Origin: Neobacillus ginsengisoli
Lineage (GTDB): Bacteria; Bacillota; Bacilli; Bacillales_B; DSM-18226
NCBI RefSeq assembly: GCF_030813055.1
Contig: NZ_JAUSTW010000002.1
Location: 186,001-250,000 of the forward strand
DNA: 64,000 bases
Reading direction: 5' to 3'
In this document: piece by piece, positions 53,593 to 64,000 of the stretch
Layout: each line of letters starts with the position of its first letter
Position numbering within the stretch: the stretch's first letter is position 1
The notes under the pieces: model-generated
Databases searched by the model: none
Told to the model about the DNA's origin: nothing
What the model saw: only the letters and a program-made list of their open reading frames with translations
Translations under genes and position numbers: made by a program

Positions 53593-54381
53593 ATGGGAGT
53601 CATTCAAACGGATCAATGGTTGAAAGTGGAGTTTGATCGTCCAACAGAAATTTGTGAAAAGCTCCTTCCATATTTTAAGGGGCAAAATGCAAACGAAATT
53701 TACAATCAATTAATGAAATTTGGCATGTATCGTCCATCAAGGTCTTCTAAAATGAATTTAGATAGAATGATAGAACAAAAAGTATGGAAAAATGCAGACC
53801 AACTATTCCAACATTATAAAAACAAATGGGCCGGTCCCGACATCCCTATCTTTCTATTTCCATTAGATCGAGGAAGAGGTTTATTTTTTAGACAGGAAAG
53901 TAATAAATCGGGTGTTTCATATCCGGATAAAATGTTTTTATTTCTTTCAGATGTTGATGATACTAAAGAATTGGAAGCATTACTTGTCCATGAGTATCAT
54001 CATGTATGCAGGTTAAAGATGCTAAATAAAAAAATGGAAGAATACACATTATTGGATTCTATTATCATTGAAGGTTTGGCTGAGTATGCAGTATTAAAAA
54101 ATTGCGGCAGCGAATATTTAGCAAAATGGTGCAGTATATATACAAAAAAGGATTTAATAAGCTTATGGGATAAATATTTAAAAAGTCATTTAAGTAAGAG
54201 AAAAAATGAAAGAGCTCATGACAATCTCTTATTCGGCGAGGGAAGAATTCCGAAGTTGCTAGGATATGCAGCAGGCTTTGCCATTGTAGAAAATTATTAT
54301 AAGAACCATACTTATTCTACAAAACTTTCGTTTTCAATTCCTGCTTCTAAATTTTTGGAAGGAAGTAATGAGTTTGGTTAA
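53593..54381 (+). CDS. yjaZ: DUF2268 predicted zinc protease YjaZ
   Basis: 262 residues with the zinc motif HEYHH in LLVHEYHHVCRLKML and a Glu-bearing segment IIIEGLAEYAV downstream, the DUF2268 pattern. No signal peptide is visible, so the site of action is cytoplasmic or unknown. ATG 53593 has GGAG seven bases upstream; ATG 53572 (after CAGGAG) is a possible alternative. It lies between fabF and appD as in B. subtilis. Confidence 0.85.
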   Translation: MGVIQTDQWLKVEFDRPTEICEKLLPYFKGQNANEIYNQLMKFGMYRPSRSSKMNLDRMIEQKVWKNADQLFQHYKNKWAGPDIPIFLFPLDRGRGLFFRQESNKSGVSYPDKMFLFLSDVDDTKELEALLVHEYHHVCRLKMLNKKMEEYTLLDSIIIEGLAEYAVLKNCGSEYLAKWCSIYTKKDLISLWDKYLKSHLSKRKNERAHDNLLFGEGRIPKLLGYAAGFAIVENYYKNHTYSTKLSFSIPASKFLEGSNEFG

Positions 54382-54383
54382 AT

Positions 54384-54409
54384 AGGCCTATTAAAATTAG
54401 GCTTTTTTT
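54384..54409 (+). terminator. Terminator of yjaZ
   Basis: GCCTA and TAGGC pair around ttaaaat, then a T run. The stem is short. Confidence 0.7.
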
Positions 54410-54531
54410 AATCTAAAATGTATGGAAATTACCATTTTGTGAAAAACTCTTGCAATTGTAACAATTCCGTAATAGAATTCTGTGTGAATATATTGAATTT
54501 ACTGAATAATTAAAAAGTAAGAAGGTGTACG

Positions 54532-55554
54532 ATGAGCACAAAAATTTCTCAACTCAAAGAGGCACCATTGCTCGAAATAACAAATTTAGAGACTGCTTTT
54601 AACATTGATGGAAAAGATTATAATGCAGTAGATAATGTTTCTTTCAAGGTAAAACCCGGACAAATTGTTGGTATAGTCGGTGAGTCCGGTTGTGGAAAAT
54701 CAGTTCTAAGCCTTTCTATCATTCAATTGCTGCCAAAAGGAATTGGAAAATTAAAATCAGGCGAAATTATTTTTGATGGAGTTAATCTTGAGAAAATGTC
54801 CGAATTTCAAATCAATAAAATTCGCGGAAGAGATATTTCAATAATTTTCCAAGAACCAATGACCTCGCTAAACCCAGTTTTTTCAATCGGTTTTCAACTC
54901 CAAGAAGTATTTTTCAATCATTTGAAAATTTCCAAATCAGAAGCTCGCAAGAAAAGTATAGCGATATTAAAAAGTGTTGGCATCTCCCGACCTGAAAAAA
55001 TCGTAGATGATTACCCACACCAATTGTCAGGGGGGATGAGACAACGGGTTATGATTGCGATGGCTATTGCCTGCCATCCCAGACTATTAATTGCTGATGA
55101 ACCAACTACTGCCCTCGATGTAACCGTTCAAGCACAAATCCTCGATCTCTTAAAAGATATTCAAAAAAAAAATGATATGTCAGTCATTCTAATAACCCAC
55201 GATTTAGGTGTAGTAGCTGAAATGTGTGATGAAGTAATCGTCATGTATGCCGGAAAAATTGTGGAACGAACAGATGTCGATACACTGTTTTATAATCCTA
55301 AACATCCTTATACGACCTTATTATTGGGGGCTATCCCTAAAATGAATGTAGAGGAAGCAAGGCTAAGCACCATCCAAGGTATTGTCCCCTCTCTTACCAA
55401 CATGCCACCGGTTGGATGTCGTTTTGCTAATCGTTGTCCAAAGGTGATGCCAGAATGTTATACCAAAACCCCTATTCTTGCTGATGTTGAACAAGGTCAT
55501 GAAGTAGCCTGTTTACTTTATAAAGCAAGTAAACCAAGAGAAGGGGTGAACTAA
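54532..55554 (+). CDS. appD: Oligopeptide ABC transporter ATPase AppD
   Basis: 340 residues. Walker A GESGCGKS, signature LSGGMRQR, Walker [13 protein letters not shown], and the OppD-type C-terminal Cys segment [16 protein letters not shown] that can hold an Fe-S cluster. First gene of appDFABC, an oligopeptide importer that in B. subtilis can replace Opp for peptide signals. AAGGTG precedes the ATG; its stop overlaps the appF start by one base (TAATG). Confidence 0.93.
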   Translation: MSTKISQLKEAPLLEITNLETAFNIDGKDYNAVDNVSFKVKPGQIVGIVGESGCGKSVLSLSIIQLLPKGIGKLKSGEIIFDGVNLEKMSEFQINKIRGRDISIIFQEPMTSLNPVFSIGFQLQEVFFNHLKISKSEARKKSIAILKSVGISRPEKIVDDYPHQLSGGMRQRVMIAMAIACHPRLLIADEPTTALDVTVQAQILDLLKDIQKKNDMSVILITHDLGVVAEMCDEVIVMYAGKIVERTDVDTLFYNPKHPYTTLLLGAIPKMNVEEARLSTIQGIVPSLTNMPPVGCRFANRCPKVMPECYTKTPILADVEQGHEVACLLYKASKPREGVN

Positions 55555-56564
55555 TGGGTATTACAACAGATCACAGTCGAAAAAGTCATTTGTCCTCTCA
55601 ATCTGAAAATCTTCTGGAAATACATAATTTGAAAACATATTACCCCGTTAAAGGGGGGTTTTTTAAACACACGGTTGGGGACGTAAAGGCAGTCGATAAT
55701 ATTTCTTTTGAGATTAAAAGAGGGGAAACTCTTGGACTTGTTGGTGAGTCAGGTTGCGGGAAATCGACTGCCGGAAGGACGATTCTCAGGTTATTAAAAC
55801 CGACAGAAGGAAAGATTATCTTCGATGGAATAGATATTACTAATCTATCAGGAAAATCACTTAGAGGAATTCGTAAAGATTTACAGATGGTGTTTCAAGA
55901 CCCTTACGCATCACTAAATCCGATGCAGATGGTAGGGGACATCATTGCTGAGCCCATTTATAACTTTACTAAGAAAAGCAGGGCGGAATTAAAAAAGGAA
56001 GTAATAGATTTATTAGAAAAGGTAGGTCTGCCAGAGGATTCATATTTTAAATACGCACATGAATTTTCCGGTGGACAGCGTCAAAGAATTGGAATTGCCC
56101 GTGCCTTGGCGCTAAGACCAAAATTTATTATAGCTGATGAGCCGGTTTCTGCCCTTGACGTTTCTGTTCAATCACAGGTTTTAAATCTATTAAAAGATTT
56201 ACAGGAAGTATTTGAATTAACCTTCTTATTTATCGCTCACGACCTAAGTGTAGTCAAACATATGAGTGACCGCATTGGTGTTATGTATTTAGGTAACATG
56301 GCAGAGATTGCGGAGAAAGCCTGCCTTTATGCAGAACCTCTACATCCATATACACAAGCATTAATTTCAGCGATTCCCACACAGGACCCACGCCAAAAGA
56401 AGGAAAGGATCATTCTAAAGGGAGATGTGCCTAGCCCATTAAATCCACCAACCGGTTGCCCTTTTCACCCGCGTTGTCACATGGCGATAGAAGAATGTTC
56501 AAAACATAAACCCGTATTAAAAGAGGTCAAGTCTTCACATCGGGTTGCCTGCCACCTTTACTAA
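55554..56564 (+). CDS. appF: Oligopeptide ABC transporter ATPase AppF
   Basis: 336 residues, partner ATPase to AppD. N-terminal YYPVKGGFF motif, Walker [20 protein letters not shown], signature FSGGQRQR, Walker B FIIADEPVSALD, and the C-terminal GCPFHPRCHMAIEEC. It is translationally coupled to appD through the TAATG overlap. Ribosome binding site GGGGTG. Confidence 0.93.
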   Translation: MGITTDHSRKSHLSSQSENLLEIHNLKTYYPVKGGFFKHTVGDVKAVDNISFEIKRGETLGLVGESGCGKSTAGRTILRLLKPTEGKIIFDGIDITNLSGKSLRGIRKDLQMVFQDPYASLNPMQMVGDIIAEPIYNFTKKSRAELKKEVIDLLEKVGLPEDSYFKYAHEFSGGQRQRIGIARALALRPKFIIADEPVSALDVSVQSQVLNLLKDLQEVFELTFLFIAHDLSVVKHMSDRIGVMYLGNMAEIAEKACLYAEPLHPYTQALISAIPTQDPRQKKERIILKGDVPSPLNPPTGCPFHPRCHMAIEECSKHKPVLKEVKSSHRVACHLY

Positions 56565-56597
56565 ATAGAAAAAATAAAAGCTAATAGGGGGAAACGA

Positions 56598-58304
56598 ATG
56601 AAAAAAAGAAGTATGCTCTTACTGACTGTTGTTACCTTAATACTTTCAATTTTTTTAGCAGCTTGCAGCAACAACAAAACAAGTTCCATGAAAACAGAAG
56701 GTACCAAGAACGGCCAACCATCCGATAAGCCAAAGGACGGAGGGACACTTGTATATTCGCTGGACTCTGCACCAGAAGGTAAATTTAATTTTAGTTTCTA
56801 CGGAACTGATTCCGATGCCCAAGTTATTGATTTCTTTGATGAAAATTTAATCAAATTTGATAACAAATTAAAGCCACAGCCAAATATCGCTTCATGGGAA
56901 ACAAAAGATAACAAAGTATATAATTTCACGATCAAAAAAGGTGTTAAATGGCAAAATGGTGAAGAGTTATCTGTGAAAGACTGGGAATTTGCTTTAAAAG
57001 TAATTGCTGACAAGGATTATGATGGGCCCCGTTATGCAAACGTTCAAAATATACAAGGTGTTCCAGACTATCATGAAAAGAAGACTAATAAAATCGAAGG
57101 TATTAAAGTAATAGATGATGATCATATCCAAATTACTTTTGATAAAGCCCGCGTTAATAACTTGGAAAACCTTTGGACGTACGCTATGTCACGTAAAGAA
57201 TTTCAAGGTGTCGCGGTTAAAGATATGATGTCGTCAAAACAAGTACGGACGAACCCTATTGGATTAGGACCATATAAGGTAACCAAGATTGTTCCGGGTG
57301 AATCCGTTGAGATGACGCGTTTTGATGATTATTTTGGAGGTAAACCGCATATTGAAAAAATCATTTTGAAAGTAATCGACCCATCTTTAACTGTGGGCGA
57401 GCTTAAAAATGGCACACTTGATATGACATCCTTCCATCCAAGTATTATTGATCAAGTTTCAGCACTTCCTAATGTTAATGCGATTAAATATCCCGGTTTA
57501 AGCTACTATTATGTTGGTTTCAAATTAGGAAACTGGGATGGAAAGAAGAATGTCATGAACGAACCTAAATTCCAGGACGTTTTGCTTCGTGAAGCCATGT
57601 ACTATGCGATTAATCGTGAGGAATGGGTAAAAGCATTCTTCTTTGGAGTTGGGAAACCAGTGAATCGCCCAGTGCCAACAAACCACTGGATTGCTGCTGA
57701 TAACAAAGATCTTGAACAGTATAAATACGATCCTAAAAAAGCAAAAGAATTATTGGATAAGGCAGGATTTAAAGACGTTGACGGCGATGGTTTCCGTGAA
57801 GACCCTAACGGTAAGAAATTTGTTATCAACTTTAGCCACTATCAAACGCAAAATCCAACATTTGAGGCTCGTGCGAAAGCATTGACACAATATTGGGAAG
57901 CAGTGGGCTTGAAAACGAAGCTTGTGATGACGGATGCCAATCTTTACTACGATATGCTTGACAAGTCAGACAAGTCAATGGAAGTATTTTTTGGCGGATG
58001 GTCAACCGGCTCAGATCCGGATCCATCTCCACTTTGGAAATCTGATGCAGTATGGAATTATGCCCGCTGGGTAAATGCAGATAGTGATAAATTGTTGGTT
58101 CAAGCAACAGATATGAGTATAGTTGGCACCGACGCGAAAAAACGGAAAGATATATATGTAGAGTGGCAAAAGTTATTCATGAAAGAGCTGCCTGTTTTAC
58201 CGATTGCCGAGCTTGAAGAAACAATGGCAGTTAACAAGCGTGTCCATGGAGTTAGCTTCGACGTTTCAGGTAAAAACCGACCAAATAATTGGTGGATTCA
58301 GTAA
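56598..58304 (+). CDS. appA: Oligopeptide-binding lipoprotein AppA
   Basis: 568-residue family 5 solute-binding protein. The lipobox LAAC puts the lipid-modified Cys at residue 23, anchoring it outside the membrane. The domain from about residue 47 (GGTLVYSLDSAPEGKFNFSF) to the end is the SBP_bac_5 fold. It delivers peptides to the AppBC channel. GGGGGAAA precedes the ATG. A 181-base gap follows before appB without a strong terminator. Confidence 0.92.
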   Translation: MKKRSMLLLTVVTLILSIFLAACSNNKTSSMKTEGTKNGQPSDKPKDGGTLVYSLDSAPEGKFNFSFYGTDSDAQVIDFFDENLIKFDNKLKPQPNIASWETKDNKVYNFTIKKGVKWQNGEELSVKDWEFALKVIADKDYDGPRYANVQNIQGVPDYHEKKTNKIEGIKVIDDDHIQITFDKARVNNLENLWTYAMSRKEFQGVAVKDMMSSKQVRTNPIGLGPYKVTKIVPGESVEMTRFDDYFGGKPHIEKIILKVIDPSLTVGELKNGTLDMTSFHPSIIDQVSALPNVNAIKYPGLSYYYVGFKLGNWDGKKNVMNEPKFQDVLLREAMYYAINREEWVKAFFFGVGKPVNRPVPTNHWIAADNKDLEQYKYDPKKAKELLDKAGFKDVDGDGFREDPNGKKFVINFSHYQTQNPTFEARAKALTQYWEAVGLKTKLVMTDANLYYDMLDKSDKSMEVFFGGWSTGSDPDPSPLWKSDAVWNYARWVNADSDKLLVQATDMSIVGTDAKKRKDIYVEWQKLFMKELPVLPIAELEETMAVNKRVHGVSFDVSGKNRPNNWWIQ

Positions 58305-58485
58305 AATCAAAGCATGCAATCTACCATTAAACTATGTTAAATATACAAATGCTATCAACTGTATATTGATGGAATTCAATCGGGATGAGGTTTAAATAGA
58401 ATTGTTTTTCTCTTAGCCTCTCCCTTTTGAACAAAAGAAATTAAGGTAACAATCATGTTTTAGCTTATAGACAAGGAGAATGGAC

Positions 58486-59451
58486 ATGTTAAAATATTCA
58501 TTTCGCAGAATATTGGGAATGATTCCGATGTTGCTCCTTATCTCCATTGTAGTGTTTACCTTGGCAAAGCTTATGCCGGGGGATTCGCTTACCGGAGAAA
58601 TTGATCCAAGGAATACAAACCCAAAGTATATAGCTGAGATGCGTGAAAAATTGGGTTATAATGATCCGATGCCCAAACAGTATTTTCGTTGGATTGGTCA
58701 TTTCGTTGTAGGCGATTTTGGAAAATCTACTCGGTTTAAAATTAGTGTAGCGGAGGTCATTAGTGAGCGTCTGCCAAACACAATCTTACTTGGTCTATCA
58801 TCAATCTTCCTTACATATATTCTATCATTCCTAATGGGATCGTACGCGGGACGAAAACCTTACACAATTGGGGATAACCTTATAGGAGCATTTAACTATC
58901 TGGGATATTCTCTCCCTGCCTTTATCGCCGGGGTATTCGCTATTTTCATATTTTCCTTTAAACTAAATTGGTTTCCATCAAATGGTTCCGTAGATATTGG
59001 TATTGAGGATGGAACAGTTGAGTGGTGGCTAAGCCGCTTACATCACGTTTTTTTACCTGCATTGGTACTTGGATTATTAAGTATTGCAAGTTATACGCAA
59101 TTTTTGCGAAACGACATTATAGAAAATAGTCGCAAAGACTTTGTCCGTACTGCAAGAGCAAAAGGGACGCCTGAAAACAAAATTTATAATGTCCATATTT
59201 TAAGGAATTCAATGATTCCCCTAATTACATTTTTAGGGTTTGATATTGTAGCTATTATAAGTGGCGGAATTATCACGGAAACCATTTTTACCTATCCCGG
59301 TCTTGGACAACTATTCTTACAATCCGTTGGGACAAGGGATTATCCCGTATTAATGACATTGACTATGCTGTTCTCTTTCTTAACACTAATTGGTAACCTG
59401 ATTGCCGATATTTTATATGGTGTTGTAGACCCGAGAATCAGGCTGGATTAG
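58486..59451 (+). CDS. appB: Oligopeptide ABC transporter permease AppB
   Basis: 321 residues with an N-terminal membrane segment (MIPMLLLISIVVFTLAKLM), the long outside loop, and five more segments; the EAA-type loop is RTARAKGTPENKIYNVHILRNSM. Family: OppB/DppB. ATG 58486 is preferred to 58480, which is too close to the AAGGAG site. appC follows by 11 bases. Confidence 0.93.
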   Translation: MLKYSFRRILGMIPMLLLISIVVFTLAKLMPGDSLTGEIDPRNTNPKYIAEMREKLGYNDPMPKQYFRWIGHFVVGDFGKSTRFKISVAEVISERLPNTILLGLSSIFLTYILSFLMGSYAGRKPYTIGDNLIGAFNYLGYSLPAFIAGVFAIFIFSFKLNWFPSNGSVDIGIEDGTVEWWLSRLHHVFLPALVLGLLSIASYTQFLRNDIIENSRKDFVRTARAKGTPENKIYNVHILRNSMIPLITFLGFDIVAIISGGIITETIFTYPGLGQLFLQSVGTRDYPVLMTLTMLFSFLTLIGNLIADILYGVVDPRIRLD

Positions 59452-59462
59452 GGGGAGATTAG

Positions 59463-60374
59463 ATGGAGATTGTACCATTAAGCGAAAGAAATGTAGAAAT
59501 TATCCCCCCAAAAAAAAGTTTGTCACCATTAGCAACTGCCAGAAAGAAGTTTATTAAGAATAAATTAGCCATGACAAGTTTAATCTTTTTAAGTATTGTA
59601 TCAATCATTTCCATCCTTGCTCCGTACATTACTACCGCCGATGTAACAAGGATTAACATTGGTCAGATGTCCTTAGAACCCTCACGTGATCATTGGCTGG
59701 GCACAGATAAAAGCGGCAGGGATGTATTTACCAGGTTACTTTACGGGGGACGCATCTCTTTGTTAGTTGGAATATCCTGTACGCTATTTTCTGTTTTTTT
59801 AGGTACATTAATTGGTTCCATTGCAGGTTATTTTGGGGGAATTATTGATCATTTATTAATGCGATTTACTGACTTCGTCCTAAACTTTCCCTTTCTTGTC
59901 TTTGTTATTGTTTTAAACGCGATTCTATTTGGCAAAGTATCAGGTTTGTGGGTATTAATCGGGGTGATAAGCTTACTTAGCTGGGGGGGAATTGCTCGCA
60001 TCATTCGAAGTAAAATCCTTTCTGAAAAGGAAAATGAATATATAATCGCTGCGATTTCAATTGGCTGCACTCCTGCTAAGGTAATTATCAAACATCTTAT
60101 ACCAAATATCCTCTCGACCATTATTGTTCAGGCGACAATTACGTTTGCTACAATGATAGTAGCTGAATCGGGCTTAAGCTTTCTTGGTTTTGGTGTACCG
60201 CAGGACGTCCCGAGCTGGGGAAATATGCTCTCATCCGCAAGTGAACCGGATGTTCTTCAATTTAAATGGTGGATTTGGATACCGCCTGCTTTCACCATTA
60301 CCATTACGATTTTATCCATTAATTTTATTGGTGAAGGCTTAAAAGATGCTTTCAATCCTAAATCAAGAAGATAA
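59463..60374 (+). CDS. appC: Oligopeptide ABC transporter permease AppC
   Basis: 303 residues, OppC/DppC family: soluble N-terminal tail with RKKFIKNKLAM, six membrane segments, HWLGTDKSGRDVFTRLLYGGR and the EAA loop AAISIGCTPAKVIIKHLIPN. GGGGGAG precedes the ATG. Last gene of appDFABC; a strong terminator follows. Confidence 0.93.
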   Translation: MEIVPLSERNVEIIPPKKSLSPLATARKKFIKNKLAMTSLIFLSIVSIISILAPYITTADVTRINIGQMSLEPSRDHWLGTDKSGRDVFTRLLYGGRISLLVGISCTLFSVFLGTLIGSIAGYFGGIIDHLLMRFTDFVLNFPFLVFVIVLNAILFGKVSGLWVLIGVISLLSWGGIARIIRSKILSEKENEYIIAAISIGCTPAKVIIKHLIPNILSTIIVQATITFATMIVAESGLSFLGFGVPQDVPSWGNMLSSASEPDVLQFKWWIWIPPAFTITITILSINFIGEGLKDAFNPKSRR

Positions 60375-60411
60375 AAATCCATCATTTAATAAAATGGTGG
60401 ATTTTTTTTCA
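60373..60411 (+). terminator. Terminator of appDFABC
   Basis: AAAATCCATCATTT and AAAATGGTGGATTTT pair around aat, followed by a T run. Confidence 0.9.
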
Positions 60412-60537
60412 TTTTTTCAAATCAGAGCAATTATTCACCCAATTAAAGCATCTTCATTGTTGTTAACATTGGTTCATATATGCATAAGAAAATCATATAA
60501 ATAAGATAACATTAGGACAAGAGCTAGGGTGTTGACA

Positions 60538-60771
60538 ATGGGCGGGGTATTGGGTATGGCAGTTAGGATAATTTTCTTTTTAATCGGATATTGGCTTGCT
60601 GTATATGGTGGAGTAATCACCATTGCATACTTAAATTTATTGACAATCGGTTTTGGGTTTAAAGAATATTTAGAATTTATCACCGGGCGAGTGGAATGTT
60701 ATTTACTTGCCATCGGTATTATTATCATAACGGTAAGTATTTACATTCCTGTTACCAGTAATAAACCGTAA
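60538..60771 (+). CDS. Small membrane protein, two segments
   Basis: 77 residues with hydrophobic segments at about 5-33 (MAVRIIFFLIGYWLAVYGGV) and 52-71 (CYLLAIGIIIITVSIYI), separated by GFGFKEYLEFITGRVE. AGGGTG precedes ATG 60538. I do not recognise the family with confidence. It lies alone between appC and yjbA. No function is suggested by its neighbours. Confidence 0.65.
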   Translation: MGGVLGMAVRIIFFLIGYWLAVYGGVITIAYLNLLTIGFGFKEYLEFITGRVECYLLAIGIIIITVSIYIPVTSNKP

Positions 60772-60859
60772 CTGGAGCAAAATATATATAAAGGAATAAT
60801 TTAACTTAGGTCTGCCCATACTGATTGACAAACAGTTTCTTGAAGTGAGGGGTTGTACA

Positions 60860-61606
60860 ATGTTGTATCTTCATGATGTTTGGGTAAATTGGTTTGAGGG
60901 TGAAGAAAACGGATATAATGTCTGCCACTTCCATGAATGGCGTAAGGATGATGGGGTCGAACTATTAGATCAAGTTCCACTTTTAAAAGTTGAACCGCTT
61001 CTATTTAACTATATCGAGAACGATCTCTCAGAATTACCACAGCAACTTCTAGATGATATTTTTCAAAAGGCTTATTTAAGAAAAAACCATGAGAGAGTCC
61101 AGCTTGACTATTGTTTTGTCGTTACCGATGGAGTGGGAATATTAGCGATTGATACGATAGGGTATAATATCCCCATTCGAAAAAGCAGACTAATACCAAG
61201 ACAAGAACAACTTGTCTATGAAATGATTGAGTCGCATGATGCGCAAATTTACCATTTTTATGAGCAAAAGGATATGAAAGATTTCCATATTTTATCACCT
61301 GAACCAGAATTGATGAGAGGTTTAACGCGAAAAGAGCGACAATTAAAACAGCTTTTATTCATGGCTCTTGACCAACTTCATTCTTCTAAGAATGAAGCAG
61401 AAGTCCGCTATTGGTTTACAGAATGGTGTCCAGAAAAGTATTTGGCTATACAGGAATTAAATTTTGAAGCTGCTTGGGAGCAGTTATATGAAGAAACTAA
61501 ATTTGGCTGGTCTAAAAGACACGAATTCTTTTGTGAAAATCTGATTAAAGGCCAGCCGTTTTTTGAAAAGCTTTGGGAAATGGAACATGGTCCAAAAGTA
61601 AATTAA
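60860..61606 (+). CDS. yjbA: UPF0736 protein YjbA
   Basis: 248-residue soluble protein of the YjbA family, unknown function. The start [20 protein letters not shown] and the block [20 protein letters not shown] are characteristic. ATG 60860 follows GAGGGG; the GTG at 60845 would be part of the site. It lies between appC and trpS, as in B. subtilis. Confidence 0.9.
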   Translation: MLYLHDVWVNWFEGEENGYNVCHFHEWRKDDGVELLDQVPLLKVEPLLFNYIENDLSELPQQLLDDIFQKAYLRKNHERVQLDYCFVVTDGVGILAIDTIGYNIPIRKSRLIPRQEQLVYEMIESHDAQIYHFYEQKDMKDFHILSPEPELMRGLTRKERQLKQLLFMALDQLHSSKNEAEVRYWFTEWCPEKYLAIQELNFEAAWEQLYEETKFGWSKRHEFFCENLIKGQPFFEKLWEMEHGPKVN

Positions 61607-61660
61607 AAGCCTGACCCAAAAGGTATCTACACTTACCTTTTGCGGGTCAGGCTTTAATTT
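61607..61660. terminator. Large bidirectional terminator between yjbA and trpS
   Basis: AAAGCCTGACCC and GGGTCAGGCTTT enclose an inner AAAAGGTA/TACCTTTT-type stem; A and T runs lie on the outer flanks. Confidence 0.88.
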
Positions 61661-61671
61661 TTATGAAAATG

Positions 61672-62676
<1,005 letters not shown>

Positions 62677-62689
62677 CTAAAAAATATAA

Positions 62690-62974
62690 ATAAAAAAACC
62701 ATTCATCCCATAAAAATAGGGGCGAATGGTTCGCGGTACCACCCTAAATTACTCTAAAAAGAGTCACTCAGTTCCATAGTCCTAACAGGAGTATGGGTCC
62801 TTTTAACGCAAGGAAAACGTCTATTCCTACTGCTTCCATTTAATAAAGGTTTGGAAAGAAGCTCAAAAGTCCATTCCGTATTAATTCGTGTTTGTTTTCA
62901 CCTGCCACAAACTCTCTGAAAACGAAGGAAATACGTACTACTCTCTATCATCGCTCTACAGCTTTTATTCATTT
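62690..62974 (-). promoter_or_regulatory. Trp-specific T-box leader of trpS
   Basis: The minus strand carries the T-box AGGGTGGTACCGCG (62745-62732) and a terminator AACCATTC/GAATGGTT ending in a T run (62731-62693). Stem I holds GAA-TGG-A with TGG (Trp) at 62873-62871 as the specifier. Uncharged tRNA-Trp would favour the antiterminator. Confidence 0.93.
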
Positions 62975-62980
62975 ATCAAT

Positions 62981-63009
62981 ATTATAAATAAATATATATT
63001 GGTAATCAA
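62981..63009 (-). promoter_or_regulatory. Sigma-A promoter of the trpS leader
   Basis: On the minus strand TTGATT, a 17-base spacer and TATAAT, just upstream of the T-box leader and overlapping the 3' end of the DUF3899 gene. Confidence 0.75.
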
Positions 63010-63371
63010 GTACGCAAAATATAATAACAGAAAAGAGCAATTAACATGAAAAGACCTGTAAAAGTGCCGTAAAAGAGCATTGGTTTGGGATTAATTTGAA
63101 CAAGCTCAGATAGGGATGGAAGGTCATCAAATTTTCTTTTATTCTGTCCTCGTGAAAAGGCAAGTGTAAATGACTTGGACATAACATCAAAAAATCCGGT
63201 ATGAATTGTATTAATTAATAAAGATGTGAAAAGCAATGCAGCCGAAATATAAAAAGATATATTGATATAGCTAATTAAAGTGACCCTATGATGAATGAAA
63301 AAAGAAATAGTTAAAATACAGAATTGAAAAGAGACTAAAATTAAAAGTTTTCTCTTAAGCCCAAATTTCAA
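63006..63371 (-). CDS. DUF3899-like small membrane protein
   Basis: 121 residues with three hydrophobic segments (LLILVSFQFCILTISFFIH, YINISFYISAALLFTSLLI and MLFYGTFTGLFMLIALFCYYI) and a polar middle (RGQNKRKFDDLPSLSELVQI). The layout fits DUF3899. A TTG start is used, eight bases after GGAGG. It lies upstream of trpS on the same strand, and the trpS promoter overlaps its end. Function unknown. Confidence 0.7.
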   Translation of the reverse strand: MKFGLKRKLLILVSFQFCILTISFFIHHRVTLISYINISFYISAALLFTSLLINTIHTGFFDVMSKSFTLAFSRGQNKRKFDDLPSLSELVQINPKPMLFYGTFTGLFMLIALFCYYILRT

Positions 63372-63593
63372 ATGAAAACCTCCAAAACGTTGATTTAATG
63401 GGTTAAAGCATAAAACTATTATAGCAAAAATTTAGTATTAGTCTAAATTATATTATAGGGTTTTGTAATGATATCGTAAAGATTGTTTCGGGTCTGTAAA
63501 TAAATTTTGAAAAAATAATGTACAATATCACGAATATATGTATAATAGAGAATGTAGTAATTTTTCAGAATAATAGAAAAGGGAGGTCTACTA

Positions 63594-64000
63594 GTGAAGA
63601 AATCAAAACTTTCACTACTTTTAGTTTTATCGCTAGTTCTTAGCATGTTTTTAGCAGCATGTTCTAGTAATAAAACACAAGACTCTGGTACAAAATCATC
63701 AACAAAAACTGCTGAGAAAGCACCTGATCAAGTACTTAATGTTCTTGAGACAGCTGAAATTCCATCAATGGATAGTGCTTTGTCTCAAGACGTATTGAGC
63801 TTCACAATCTTAAACGCTGTAAACGAAGGATTATACCGTATTGACCAAAATCAAAAAATAATCAATGGTGTTGCTGCTGGCGCGCCAGTTGCAAACGCTG
63901 ACAAAACAGTTTATACAATTAAATTGAAAAAAGATATTAAATGGTCTAACGGTGACCCAGTTACTGCACATGACTTTGTCTATGCTTGGCAGCGTGTGGT
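63594..64000 (+). CDS. oppA: OppA-like oligopeptide-binding lipoprotein, N-terminal part (3' cut)
   Basis: The frame starts with GTG 63594, seven bases after GGGAGG, and runs open to the window end (135 codons). It begins MKKSKLSLLLVLSLVLSMFL with the lipobox LAAC just after, then a Ser/Thr-rich linker and VLNVLETAEIPSMDSALSQD, the start of a family 5 solute-binding domain. A TATAAT lies at 63541-63546. Position after trpS matches oppA in B. subtilis, where it heads oppABCDF. Confidence 0.9.
   Translation, partial: MKKSKLSLLLVLSLVLSMFLAACSSNKTQDSGTKSSTKTAEKAPDQVLNVLETAEIPSMDSALSQDVLSFTILNAVNEGLYRIDQNQKIINGVAAGAPVANADKTVYTIKLKKDIKWSNGDPVTAHDFVYAWQRV

Overview
The window looks like chromosomal DNA of a low-GC, spore-forming Bacillaceae species, of the Bacillus/Neobacillus/Cytobacillus type rather than B. 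subtilis itself. The evidence is blocks of genes in B. subtilis order (hemEHY; yhfI-lplJ-lcfA-yhfN; yhzC-comK; addBA; gerPABCDEF; yisL-yisN-asnO; yajQ-cvfB; yitR to yitW; yjzC-clpB-yjzD-yjaU-yjaV-comZ-fabH-fabF-yjaZ-appDFABC-yjbA-trpS-oppA). Spore genes, AGGAGG-type ribosome binding sites and B. subtilis-type operators (FadR, FapR, CtsR, LexA, Fnr) agree. There is no phage, transposase, CRISPR array, rRNA or tRNA. The ends cut hemE (left) and an oppA-like gene (right).

Layout. 1-3.3 kb: coproporphyrin-dependent haem genes. 3.4-8.5 kb: lipoate ligase, FadR-controlled acyl-CoA ligase and a Ste24-like protease. 8.5-12 kb: comK locus, an SOS-boxed gene, an LCP cell-wall enzyme and signal peptidase. 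12-19.3 kb: addBA. 19.4-21.5 kb: gerP spore-coat operon on the minus strand. 21.6-23 kb: a class-I c-di-GMP riboswitch with a readable antiterminator/terminator switch ahead of an orphan CpaF/TadA-type ATPase. 23-24.1 kb: FNR-controlled truncated haemoglobin and yisL, followed by a GC-rich dispersed repeat. 24.6-30.4 kb: yisN, asnO, a membrane-anchored GH13 protein lacking its catalytic residues, an SDR and yajQ. 30.5-36.6 kb: cvfB and the yit cluster.

36.7-44.6 kb is an anaerobic/nitrate-respiration island: a radical SAM/SPASM protein, two Fnr paralogues, moaA, the Fe-S repair protein RIC, moeA-mobB and ywiC. Four promoters here, plus that of the haemoglobin at 23 kb, carry a TGTGA-N6-TCACA-like box whose centre lies 29.5 bp before the first base of a TATAAT-like -10, the layout of class-II FNR activation at about -41.5. 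One gene (moeA) has a half-site at the same spacing. The island therefore appears to make molybdenum cofactor for a nitrate reductase encoded elsewhere and to deal with nitrosative damage.

45-64 kb is conserved housekeeping DNA: yjzC, CtsR-controlled clpB, yjaU/yjaV, comZ, FapR-controlled fabH-fabF, the app oligopeptide transporter, yjbA, and trpS behind a Trp T-box.

The most interesting observations are the c-di-GMP-gated orphan ATPase with a degenerate histidine box, the GH13 pseudoenzyme, the fixed-geometry FNR regulon including an uncharacterised radical SAM gene, and three small ORFs with good ribosome binding sites, two of which end inside terminators.
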